In this document: piece by piece, positions 1 through 5,999 of the stretch
Layout of the letters: each line of letters opens with the position of its first letter
How positions within the stretch are numbered: position 1 is the stretch's first letter
NCBI GenBank assembly: GCA_030625925.1
Contig: DAOUPY010000091.1
Coordinates: 1 to 6,589, forward strand
Direction: 5' to 3'
Source of the DNA: Fusobacteriaceae bacterium
GTDB taxonomy: Bacteria > Fusobacteriota > Fusobacteriia > Fusobacteriales > Fusobacteriaceae
DNA: 6,589 bases
The notes under the pieces: model-generated
Database searches by the model: none
Told to the model about the DNA's origin: nothing
Seen by the model: the letters and a program-made list of their open reading frames with translations, nothing else
Position numbers and translations under genes: made by a program

Positions 1-39
1 GTGGATAAAAAACTAAAAATTGATATTTTAGGCAGTTGA
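1..39 (+). CDS. 3' end of a second chalcone-isomerase-like gene (partial, convergent copy)
   Basis: Reading from base 1 in frame 1 gives VDKKLKIDILGS and then TGA at 37-39. These 12 residues are identical to the last 12 residues of the chalcone-isomerase-like protein encoded on the opposite strand at 124-678, and they cover the conserved C-terminal 'LK..LLG' end of that family. The only coding difference visible is a synonymous Val codon (GTG here, GTA there). The simplest reading is that a paralogous copy lies to the left, on the plus strand, converging on its twin. Only the tail is visible, so it could also be a duplicated gene fragment with no intact gene behind it. Confidence 0.6.
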   Translation: MDKKLKIDILGS

Positions 40-44
40 AAAAG

Positions 45-124
45 AAAACATTAAATTAAACAGATAAGAGTGGTATTTTTAATTGAAAATACCACTCTGA
101 TCTGTTTAATTTAATGTTTTTTTT
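45..124. terminator. Bidirectional intrinsic terminator at the centre of the inverted repeat
   Basis: The core stem pairs 67-79 with 86-98 (13 bp, GC-bearing at GTGG/CCAC) around a 6-nt loop. After one mismatch (66/99) it continues to about 45/120. Plus-strand transcripts meet eight T at 117-124. Minus-strand transcripts meet a T-rich run opposite 39-48. It would therefore end both the four-gene minus-strand operon and the convergent gene entering from the left. Confidence 0.75.
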
Positions 125-678
125 CAACTGCCTAAAATATCAATTTTTAGTTTTTTATCTACAGGAGTATTCCCAATCCATAACCGGATCAATCTTTTAC
201 TGAACTGATCCCCTTGTATAAATTTTATCAATTTATTATTTTTATAAACTTCTACTCCTACACCTGGGATTATATTGAAGATAAATTTGTCCCCTTTTTC
301 TATTTCTTCACTAAATGCAGACAAAAAAATGTCTATTTCATCTTCTAATTGCTCCATCTCTTCTTCTGTGGACGAACTTTTCAATTCAGATCGGAGAGCA
401 CTTTTTAATAGTTTGCGGTGGATCCAACTAGATACAATATCCAGGTGCATACTCTTAATGGTACTGGAGTTAACTATAGATGCTGCATCATTTGTAGGAG
501 AAACAACATATAGAGAACCCACATATATATCTATAAAAAATTTATTTCTAGTTCCGGCACCATTTAAAAAAAGCTCCTGACCATGAACTTTAATTTTATC
601 TTCTAAAACAAGGCCATTAACTATCTGGGTGTATGAAAATGTAGAAAGAATAAATAAATATAGGATAATTTTTTTCAT
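124..678 (-). CDS. Chalcone-isomerase-like secreted protein
   Basis: The product is 184 residues. It starts with a Sec-type signal (Lys-Lys, then a hydrophobic stretch at about 4-18; no lipobox Cys), so export to the periplasm or surface is likely. The mature part matches the bacterial chalcone-isomerase-like family: NGAGTRNKFFIDIYVGSLY at 39-57 with Arg44, KGDKF at 128-132, PGVGVEVYKNN at 138-148, and the C-terminal LWIGNTPVDKKLK...LG at 166-183. In this fold the family Arg is linked to binding fatty-acid-like or small planar ligands. True flavonoid isomerase activity should not be assumed for bacterial members. The ATG at 678 has AAGGAG at 685-690, 6 nt upstream. It is the last gene of the ABC/GNAT operon, 18 nt after the GNAT stop. 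Its last 12 residues are duplicated at the window's left edge. The family call is firm; the ligand and role are unknown. Confidence 0.8.
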   Translation of the reverse strand: MKKIILYLFILSTFSYTQIVNGLVLEDKIKVHGQELFLNGAGTRNKFFIDIYVGSLYVVSPTNDAASIVNSSTIKSMHLDIVSSWIHRKLLKSALRSELKSSSTEEEMEQLEDEIDIFLSAFSEEIEKGDKFIFNIIPGVGVEVYKNNKLIKFIQGDQFSKRLIRLWIGNTPVDKKLKIDILGS

Positions 679-696
679 AGAATACTCCTTAAAATT

Positions 697-1233
697 TTAC
701 TCAAAGGTGATCCCCATTATATGTGAATCATGATATTTACCGTCAGCAAAAAAGTTTTTTCTGATTGTTCCTTCCAATTCAAAACCTAATTTTTTATATA
801 GAGCAATAGCACTCCTATTATCTTCCCGGACTTCCAGATTAATTTTTTTTATGACTTTGTTCTTTCTAACCCATTCAATAAGCTGAGACAGCAGATTATA
901 TCCAATCCTGTTGCCCCAATAATCTTTTAAAACACTTATCCCAAATTCACCTGCATGTGCAGTTCTTTGACTGCTTCCCCCTCTAAATTGAAGGTTTCCT
1001 ATGATAATTCCATCTAATTCTGCAACGATGGAATACTGGTTGTTAGAATCTATAAAATTATGGATAGATTTAGTCTGGTCTTCTAAATTAAGGTCTAATT
1101 CTGACTCAGAAACCCTCAGATAAGTACTCTCACCTGCCAAAGTATTTCTATAATTTATAAATTTTTTAGCATCTCCAGGATCTATCTCACGAATTAAGTA
1201 TTCTCTGTGGTCCTTTAAGTTATATCTCTTCAT
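697..1233 (-). CDS. GNAT-family N-acetyltransferase
   Basis: The product is 178 residues and cytoplasmic, with no signal peptide or membrane segment. It shows the GNAT core. The acceptor-side half has the beta-strand pair YSIVAELDGIIIGNLQFRGG (67-86). Motif A is the acetyl-CoA loop ISVLKDYWGNRIGYNLL (99-115), a variant of the Q/RxxGxG/A pyrophosphate loop. Motif B is NLEVREDNRSAIALYKKLGF (132-151), in which the N-xx-A-xx-LY-xx-LGF pattern is diagnostic, followed by EGTIRK. This layout resembles RimJ/RimL- and SpeG-like transferases, so a protein N-terminus, a polyamine or a drug amine are all possible acceptors. An in-frame TTG lies one codon earlier (1234-1236), but the GGAGGA site is better spaced for the ATG at 1233. 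It sits 23 nt after the ABC gene and 18 nt before the chalcone-isomerase-like gene, so co-transcription is very likely. Confidence 0.85.
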   Translation of the reverse strand: MKRYNLKDHREYLIREIDPGDAKKFINYRNTLAGESTYLRVSESELDLNLEDQTKSIHNFIDSNNQYSIVAELDGIIIGNLQFRGGSSQRTAHAGEFGISVLKDYWGNRIGYNLLSQLIEWVRKNKVIKKINLEVREDNRSAIALYKKLGFELEGTIRKNFFADGKYHDSHIMGITFE

Positions 1234-1240
1234 CAAACAT

Positions 1241-1246
1241 TCCTCC
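1241..1246 (-). promoter_or_regulatory. Ribosome binding site deciding the GNAT start
   Basis: GGAGGA on the minus strand lies 7 nt upstream of the ATG at 1231-1233 and only 4 nt upstream of the adjacent TTG. The ATG, giving 178 residues, is therefore preferred. Confidence 0.6.
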
Positions 1247-1256
1247 AGATTAATTT

Positions 1257-3068
1257 TTATGACATTAACTTTGATTCTTCATCCTGGGTAAACTGGCGGG
1301 TATAAAGGGTGAAATAAGCCCCTTTTTTACCCATTAAAAAGCTGTGACCTCCTTCTTCTAAGATCTTTCCATCCTTTATAACTAAAATTCTGTCGGCATT
1401 AATTATAGTTGAGAGTCTGTGAGCAATTATAAAGCTGGTTCTTCCATGTAAAAGGATATCAGTAGCATCTTGAATTACCTTTTCACTCTCTGCATCGATA
1501 GAGGAGGTAGCCTCATCTAAGATAAATATACTAGGATTTTTTAGGATAGCTCTGGCAAAGGAGATCAGTTGTTTTTGTCCAGTAGAAAGATTGTTTCCTC
1601 CCTCTCCTACTTCCGTATCGTAACCATGTGTAAATTTAACAATGAAATCGTGTGCTTTCACTAATTTGGCTGCTCCTATGATCTCTTCAAATGCAGCTTC
1701 CCTCCTGCCGTAGGAAATATTATCTTTGATAGAGCCGCTGAATAGATGAGGAGTCTGAAGTACATAACCTAAGTTATTATGCAGCCAGCTTTGGGATCTT
1801 TCCCTATAGTCTATACCGTCTATAAGGACGCTTCCCTCTGTGGGTTCATAAAACCTGCACGCCAGATTTACAATTGTAGATTTTCCAGATCCTGTCTCCC
1901 CTACAAGGGCAATTGTTTCACCGGAAGATATCTTTAAGTTAAAGTTCTCAAGGATTGGTTCCCCATTATGGTAACCAAAATTGACATTTTTAAATTCCAC
2001 ATGCCCGTCTATTTTTTCCCAGTTATGAATTTTTTTCTCGCAGATATCCCCATACTTTTCTATGATCTCCTTAGAATCTTTAATCTCGAGATCTGAATGG
2101 ATGAGTTCTAAGACCCTTTCAAAGGAAGCATGAGCTGACTGCATTTCACTAAAAACCCTGGAAAATTCTTTTATAGGGTCAAAAAACATAATGGTGTAGT
2201 TGATAAAAAGAACTAAGGTTCCTATACTAATAATTTCATTTAAAATAAAATTATTACCGATCCCTAAAACTGCCACAAGTCCGATACTATTCAACCCTAT
2301 TATCATAGGAAGGTAAAGTGCAGTTATCATAGCAGCTCTCACAGAAGTTCTATTCATTCGAGAGGTTAAATTTTCAAATGCATGGGTGTTTTTTTCTTCA
2401 TTTACTAGTACCTTAGATGTTTTTGCTCCCAAAATCCCCTCGTTGTATGCCCCGCTTATAAGGGAATTGATCTTTCTGACGTCTCTTTGTGTTCTCAGGA
2501 TTTTAGTTTGAAAATAAATACTTATGGCAATTAAAATCGGGAGTAAAAAAATGAGGACTAAGGCTAGTTTGTAGTTCAGTTTAAACATCATGATTAAGAT
2601 ACCACTGAGAAACCCGATACTCCAGATCATATCTACGAATCCCCAGGCTACAATTTCTCCTATTTTTGTAATATCAGAGGTCATCCTTGCCATGATCCAT
2701 CCATCGGCATTTGTATCAAAATATGAAAATGACTGATATTGCAATTTTTCAAAAGCCTTTTCCCTGAGGGAATACACCAGTGACATTTCGACTTTTCCCC
2801 CAAAGGAGATAAATACATAGATTAAAATTAATAAACTCATGCTGATGCCCATATATTTCATTAAAAATAAATTTATTCCCTGGGTGCTTCCACGGAGAAT
2901 AAAATCATCTATGGCAATTTTTTGCATGACAGGAAGGTAAGCTTCCAAGCCAGAAATAATAATTATACTGATAAAGATCACAGCGATCTTTCCCTTAAAA
3001 GGTTTTAGAAATAATAAGACATTTTTCATGATATTTATAGATGATTTTTTATTTATGCTTTCTATCAT
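1257..3068 (-). CDS. ABC exporter subunit with consensus Walker B Glu (heterodimer partner)
   Basis: This 603-residue half-exporter has an N-terminal transmembrane domain (about 25-320, roughly six hydrophobic segments) and a C-terminal ATPase domain. Visible ATPase motifs are A-loop Tyr366, Walker A GETGSGKST (390-398), Q-loop Gln438, signature LSTGQ (494-498, third Gly replaced by Thr), Walker B FILD with catalytic Glu519, D-loop SSID (522-525) and switch His550. The altered signature beside an intact Glu is the complement of the partner at 3065-4840, which has an intact LSGGQ but no catalytic Glu. Heterodimeric exporters of the BmrCD, LmrCD and TM287/288 type show this asymmetry. It begins within the partner gene (ATGA overlap), with GGAAGG at 3075-3080, 6 nt upstream, so translational coupling is expected. 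The substrate is not readable; drugs, lipids or peptides are possible. Confidence 0.92.
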   Translation of the reverse strand: MIESINKKSSINIMKNVLLFLKPFKGKIAVIFISIIIISGLEAYLPVMQKIAIDDFILRGSTQGINLFLMKYMGISMSLLILIYVFISFGGKVEMSLVYSLREKAFEKLQYQSFSYFDTNADGWIMARMTSDITKIGEIVAWGFVDMIWSIGFLSGILIMMFKLNYKLALVLIFLLPILIAISIYFQTKILRTQRDVRKINSLISGAYNEGILGAKTSKVLVNEEKNTHAFENLTSRMNRTSVRAAMITALYLPMIIGLNSIGLVAVLGIGNNFILNEIISIGTLVLFINYTIMFFDPIKEFSRVFSEMQSAHASFERVLELIHSDLEIKDSKEIIEKYGDICEKKIHNWEKIDGHVEFKNVNFGYHNGEPILENFNLKISSGETIALVGETGSGKSTIVNLACRFYEPTEGSVLIDGIDYRERSQSWLHNNLGYVLQTPHLFSGSIKDNISYGRREAAFEEIIGAAKLVKAHDFIVKFTHGYDTEVGEGGNNLSTGQKQLISFARAILKNPSIFILDEATSSIDAESEKVIQDATDILLHGRTSFIIAHRLSTIINADRILVIKDGKILEEGGHSFLMGKKGAYFTLYTRQFTQDEESKLMS

Positions 3069-4840
3069 AAAATACCTTCCTTCATTCCGTCTTCTTGGAT
3101 CTTTAAAATTCTTTTATAGAGGCCGTCTCTCTCCTTTAACTGATTATGAGTGCCGTAGTCACTAATTTTTCCATCTTCTAAGATCATTATTTTATCGGAG
3201 TTCACGATAGAAGATATCCTATGAGAGATGATTATTGTTGTTGAAGAACTATGTTTTTTCTTTAATTCCTGTCTTATTAAAGCATCTGTTTCTATATCTA
3301 CTGCACTGAGAGAGTCATCAAAGATTAATATTTTATGGTCATTAATAATGGTTCTAGCTATGGCTATCCTTTGTTTTTGACCTCCAGATAAAGAAACACC
3401 CTTTTCTCCTATTTGAGTTTTATATCCCTCTTTAAAACTTAAAATTCCTTCATGGATAGAGGCCGTTTTTGCAGCAGCAAAAATATCCTGGTCATCCAAG
3501 GTTTTTTTAGTGATTCCAATATTTTCTTTGACATTTTTTGCAAAGAGAAAGGTTTCCTGCAGGACTAGGCCAATATTTTTTCTGAGCCATTTTTTATCGA
3601 TCTCCTTCAATTCTATACCATCAATTTTTATAGAGCCGCTGTCATAGTCGTATAATCTGACAATGAGATGGATGAGAGAAGATTTTCCGCTTCCCGTAGG
3701 TCCTAGGATACCTAGGGTTTCACCTATATCCAAGTTAAAAGAAACTCCATTTAGCACAGGTTTATCTATATAGGAAAATTTGACATCCTTAAAAACTATC
3801 TTCCCTTTAATTTCTGGTTTCTTTAATTCTTCATTTTTATCAAAATCAGTTTGATTATTTAAGATCTCTTCTATTCTCTCAAAGGAGATAGCTGCTTTAC
3901 CAAAATCACTCAATACCCTGCCTAAATTCCTTACAGGAAACTCCAAGTGCCTTACATACATTCCAAATGCTATGACGGTTCCAATAGTAACAGATCCAGC
4001 TACAGCCCATTTAATACCCAAAAAAAGAACCAAACCCATCTGTAGAAAGGAAAAAAATGATGAAATAGGCCAATAGCAGGCAAATAACTGGATAAGCTTA
4101 TAGGTGACATCACTATAATGTTTGTTAGAACACTGAAATTTTTTTATCTCTAAATCCTCGCTGGCAAAGGCTTTTACTACCCGGACACCGTGGATATTTT
4201 CTTGGAGGACAGTAGATAAACTGGCTTCAGCTTCATCAGAGATTTTAAAATGTTTTTTTACGACAATAAAAAAGTATAGGGAAAATATAAACATTAAAGG
4301 TACTATCGATAAAACAATCATAGAAAGTTTTAAATTTAAATTGATAAGTATGAAAAAAATTATTGTAATCATTAAAATAATATTTACGACTTCAACTAAT
4401 TGTATGGCCAAAAATTTTCGAATTGTTTCAACATCGGAGGTGCATCTTTGGAGGAGATCTCCTGTTTCCATCTTATTGAAATAATTATATTTAACATTTT
4501 GAAGTTTGGTATAGAGCCTATCTTTGATACTTTTCACCATACCTTCAGATGCTATGCTGGATAATTTCCCTTTAAAATACAGACAAGTACCTTGAAAAAC
4601 AGCAAAGGTGAATAGAAGGACAGCTGTATTTAAAAGACTCTTTCCCACAAGAAAATCCATAGATTTTTCAAAATAAGAATCAGAGATGCTGGAATTTTGT
4701 ATGATGATATCTATTATATATTTAATGATAAGGGGATTCAGCAAAGAAAATATAGTAGCCCCGAAAACAGTAAGGGAGGAAAAAAAATATACTCTGCCAT
4801 ATCCTTTTGTATAAGTATAGATTTTGTTTAAATAATTCAT
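3065..4840 (-). CDS. ABC exporter subunit with degenerate ATPase site (heterodimer partner)
   Basis: From the chosen ATG this is a 591-residue half-exporter with a transmembrane domain (about 15-300) and a C-terminal ATPase domain. Motifs are A-loop Tyr357, Walker A GPTGSGKSS (380-388), Q-loop Gln428, canonical signature LSGGQ (484-488), and Walker B ILIFD followed by Asp509 where the catalytic Glu is expected. D-loop SAVD (512-515) and switch His540 follow. Asp for Glu marks the degenerate member of a heterodimer, as in BmrC or TM287; keeping the His is a milder degeneration than in TM287. An upstream in-frame TTG at 4864 would add eight residues, but it overlaps the likely -10 box, and the GGAGG lies inside that extension, 5 nt before the ATG at 4840. 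This is the first gene of the ABC-ABC-GNAT-chalcone-isomerase-like operon. Confidence 0.92.
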   Translation of the reverse strand: MNYLNKIYTYTKGYGRVYFFSSLTVFGATIFSLLNPLIIKYIIDIIIQNSSISDSYFEKSMDFLVGKSLLNTAVLLFTFAVFQGTCLYFKGKLSSIASEGMVKSIKDRLYTKLQNVKYNYFNKMETGDLLQRCTSDVETIRKFLAIQLVEVVNIILMITIIFFILINLNLKLSMIVLSIVPLMFIFSLYFFIVVKKHFKISDEAEASLSTVLQENIHGVRVVKAFASEDLEIKKFQCSNKHYSDVTYKLIQLFACYWPISSFFSFLQMGLVLFLGIKWAVAGSVTIGTVIAFGMYVRHLEFPVRNLGRVLSDFGKAAISFERIEEILNNQTDFDKNEELKKPEIKGKIVFKDVKFSYIDKPVLNGVSFNLDIGETLGILGPTGSGKSSLIHLIVRLYDYDSGSIKIDGIELKEIDKKWLRKNIGLVLQETFLFAKNVKENIGITKKTLDDQDIFAAAKTASIHEGILSFKEGYKTQIGEKGVSLSGGQKQRIAIARTIINDHKILIFDDSLSAVDIETDALIRQELKKKHSSSTTIIISHRISSIVNSDKIMILEDGKISDYGTHNQLKERDGLYKRILKIQEDGMKEGIL

Positions 4841-4845
4841 TGTAA

Positions 4846-4850
4846 CCTCC
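4846..4850 (-). promoter_or_regulatory. Ribosome binding site deciding the first ABC gene's start
   Basis: GGAGG on the minus strand (within GAGGAGG) lies 5 nt upstream of the ATG at 4838-4840. It fixes the start there and not at the TTG at 4862-4864, which has no comparable site. Confidence 0.8.
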
Positions 4851-4863
4851 TCTTCATAAACCA

Positions 4864-4891
4864 AGTATACTATTTTTTACGATCCCTTCAA
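4864..4891 (-). promoter_or_regulatory. Promoter of the ABC/GNAT/chalcone-isomerase-like operon
   Basis: Reading the minus strand, TTGAAG (4886-4891) is followed after 16 nt by TATACT (4864-4869), 4/6 and 5/6 matches to sigma-70 boxes. Transcription would begin near 4857, giving a leader of about 17 nt before the ATG at 4840. An arsR terminator just upstream separates this promoter from the previous unit. Confidence 0.55.
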
Positions 4892-4911
4892 AGTTAAAAA
4901 AAAGTTCAAAG
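4887..4911. repeat. Direct repeat TTCAAAG at the operon promoter
   Basis: TTCAAAG occurs at 4887-4893 and 4905-4911, an 18-nt period, each followed by an A-run. The first copy overlaps the -35 box of the ABC operon promoter. This could be a tandem regulator site, or chance in an A-rich stretch. Confidence 0.35.
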
Positions 4912-4942
4912 ATAAAAAAAGAAGATTTAATAAAAAATCTCC
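4912..4942 (-). terminator. Intrinsic terminator after the arsR-type gene
   Basis: On the minus strand the stem pairs GGAGATTT (4942-4935) with AAATCTTC (4928-4921), 8 pairs including one G-U, around a 6-nt loop. Seven T follow (4920-4914). The left arm lies within the last codons of the arsR-type gene, so the hairpin overlaps the stop codon. It would insulate the ABC operon from the iron-sulfur unit. Confidence 0.65.
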
Positions 4943-5214
4943 CCAATTATTTTATTTATTTTGTTATCTGAAATAGAATAAAAAACTTCTAAACCACAAC
5001 GTTTTCCTTGAATAATTCCAGCATTTTTTAAAATAGATAAATGCTGAGAAATTGTAGATTGTGGGGTATCAAGACATAGCTGCATATCCTTAACATTTGT
5101 AGCTCCTTCAGTGCATAAATTTTTGACTATACATAATCTGATAGGGTGTGATATAGCCTTGATAAGTTTTGCTTTTTCTTCGAATAGTTTAAAATTATTT
5201 TTATATTTTATCAC
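4927..5214 (-). CDS. ArsR/SmtB-family transcriptional repressor
   Basis: The product is 95 residues from a GTG start and is a winged-helix DNA-binding protein. Visible landmarks are the helix-1 to helix-2 segment AISHPIRLCIVKNL (20-33), which is the classic ArsR 'HP.R..I...L' stretch. The recognition helix is TPQSTISQHLSILKNAGII (50-68), and the beta-wing is KRCGLEVFYSI (71-81). It has four Cys: 28, 34, 47 and 73. The usual ELCVCDL metal site is absent (here DMQLCLD, one Cys), so the signal may be a different metal arrangement, a thiol/disulfide switch or sulfide. An in-frame GTG at 5226 would add four residues, but GAGGTG lies between the two GTGs and suits the one at 5214. It follows the ferredoxin gene by 52 nt with its own promoter, so autoregulation is likely. 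Its targets probably include the iron-sulfur genes (inference). Confidence 0.88.
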   Translation of the reverse strand: MIKYKNNFKLFEEKAKLIKAISHPIRLCIVKNLCTEGATNVKDMQLCLDTPQSTISQHLSILKNAGIIQGKRCGLEVFYSISDNKINKIIGEIFY

Positions 5215-5218
5215 TTTA

Positions 5219-5224
5219 CACCTC
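5219..5224 (-). promoter_or_regulatory. Ribosome binding site deciding the arsR-type GTG start
   Basis: GAGGTG on the minus strand, with the GAGG part ending 6 nt before the GTG at 5212-5214. It lies inside the longer reading that would start at 5226, so the shorter form is preferred. Both candidate starts are GTG. Confidence 0.6.
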
Positions 5225-5246
5225 ACATTTGAATATTTGTAAATAT
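5225..5246. promoter_or_regulatory. Candidate ArsR-type operator at the arsR start
   Basis: An imperfect 22-nt dyad (7 of 11 positions pair; arms ACATTT and AAATAT outermost) lies just downstream of the -10 box, where an autorepressor would block transcription. It contains ATATTCAAAT on the minus strand, similar to half-sites of ArsR/SmtB operators. The call is inferred; AT-richness makes chance dyads common. Confidence 0.35.
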
Positions 5247-5275
5247 ATCTTAGAGTAAATTTAAGATTATGTCAA
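5247..5275 (-). promoter_or_regulatory. Internal promoter for the arsR-type gene
   Basis: On the minus strand a perfect TTGACA (5275-5270) is followed after exactly 17 nt by TAAGAT (5252-5247, 4/6). The -35 box overlaps the last codons and stop of the ferredoxin gene. A 6-bp perfect dyad, ATCTTA (5247-5252) and TAAGAT (5262-5267), covers the -10 and the spacer and could be a second operator. Confidence 0.55.
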
Positions 5276-5446
5276 TTTAATCTTAGAAATTGCATTGATA
5301 GGACAATTCTTACTACACAACCCACAGGAAATACAAGTTTCATCTATTTCATAACCAAAAGAAATATATGGTTCAATAGCTTTTATAGGGCAAATCTTTT
5401 CACAAAATCCACATTCTATACACTCATTTTTATTTATTTTATACAT
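5267..5446 (-). CDS. Small 2x[4Fe-4S] ferredoxin
   Basis: This 59-residue gene encodes a bacterial-type dicluster ferredoxin. The first site is Cys9, Cys12, Cys15 and Cys19-Pro (CIECGFCEKICP). The second is Cys38, Cys41, Cys44 and Cys48-Pro (CISCGLCSKNCP). Both are complete CxxCxxCxxxCP sets, so two low-potential [4Fe-4S] clusters and a soluble cytoplasmic electron carrier are expected. The length is typical of clostridial-type ferredoxins. The ATG at 5446 has GGAGG at 5453-5457, 6 nt upstream. It lies 34 nt after the membrane iron-sulfur gene in the same direction, which makes it a plausible electron donor or acceptor for that protein. The redox partner enzyme is not in view. Confidence 0.93.
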   Translation of the reverse strand: MYKINKNECIECGFCEKICPIKAIEPYISFGYEIDETCISCGLCSKNCPINAISKIKLT

Positions 5447-5480
5447 CTTAAACCTCCACCAGATATTATTATTTTTCTTT

Positions 5481-5981
5481 CTATTTAATAATTTTTAATT
5501 TTAATAGTGCTAGTTTAAATTTGTCTGAACCAGTACTCATAGGACAAACTTGACACCATGCTCTTGGTTTGAAGAAAATTCCAAAGATAATTCCAAGGAT
5601 TAAACTACGGAACATCATTGTCACGATTACAGCAGAAATATCTATGTAGGAACCTCTAGCTTTATATAATGAAATGGAAAAAGAAAAAATCATCATTGTC
5701 AATAATAAATCTTTAAAAAAAGATGTTCTCATCCATCCGGGTAAATTATTATGAAGTGTGAACCTCTTTAAAAATTTACCAAGAAAAGAACCTCTTGGGC
5801 AGACATGGGAACAATGGACTTTACTTCTATATTTTATAACAAAATATAAAGGCATTAGCATACAGACAAGACCTAATATACCAAAATAGATATTAAATTT
5901 TGCTAAGGTAAAATAAGTTACAAGAAAAATCCAGCTCCAATTTTGTATTGATTTTAATTTTAGTAGTGACACTCTATTCAT
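5481..5981 (-). CDS. Membrane 4Fe-4S binding protein (NapH/NosR/CcoG-like)
   Basis: The product is 166 residues with four predicted membrane segments (about 14-30, 32-49, 89-106, 114-137). Two Cys-Pro motifs follow segments 2 and 4: CSHVCPRGSFLG with Cys57 and Cys61, and RAWCQVCPMST with Cys143 and Cys146. Nearby Lys/Arg residues (KYRSK, KPR) place both motifs on the cytoplasmic side. CxxxCP and CxxCP motifs in this arrangement are the mark of the Fer4_5-type membrane proteins related to NapH, NosR and CcoG, which pass electrons or handle metals at the membrane. The C-terminal ferredoxin domain found in larger relatives is missing here, and the separate ferredoxin gene just downstream may supply it. 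The ATG at 5981 has AAGGAG at 5989-5994, 7 nt upstream. The exact partner and direction of electron flow are unknown. Confidence 0.82.
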   Translation of the reverse strand: MNRVSLLKLKSIQNWSWIFLVTYFTLAKFNIYFGILGLVCMLMPLYFVIKYRSKVHCSHVCPRGSFLGKFLKRFTLHNNLPGWMRTSFFKDLLLTMMIFSFSISLYKARGSYIDISAVIVTMMFRSLILGIIFGIFFKPRAWCQVCPMSTGSDKFKLALLKLKIIK

Positions 5982-5999
5982 AGTTCAACTCCTTTTATA

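Larger units (their letters stand above)
1..162. repeat. Long near-perfect inverted repeat spanning two convergent gene ends
   Basis: Arms 1-79 and 86-162 are reverse complements around a 6-nt loop (80-85). Differences seen by hand alignment are G3 against T160, A66 against G99, and a run of AAAAAGAAAA (39-48) facing eight T (117-124), which is a 2-nt length difference. The repeat reaches the window edge, so its true length is unknown. Each arm holds the last 12 codons of a chalcone-isomerase-like gene, its stop codon and about 38 nt of 3' flank. This is the signature of an inverted duplication and not merely of a terminator stem. Confidence 0.9.

Noticed and set aside
1..162. Terminal inverted repeat of an insertion sequence
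   Set aside because: The repeat holds matching coding ends and a central terminator, and there is no transposase in the window.
275..580. Plus-strand open frame of 101 codons
   Set aside because: It lies entirely inside the well-supported chalcone-isomerase-like gene on the other strand, and its Ser-rich, low-complexity translation shows no domain.
4841..4864. Longer first ABC gene starting at TTG (4864)
   Set aside because: That codon overlaps the likely -10 box, and the ribosome binding site lies inside the extension, correctly spaced for the ATG at 4840.
5215..5226. Longer arsR-type gene starting at GTG (5226)
   Set aside because: The GAGGTG site falls inside the extra codons and fits the GTG at 5214. 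Not fully excluded.
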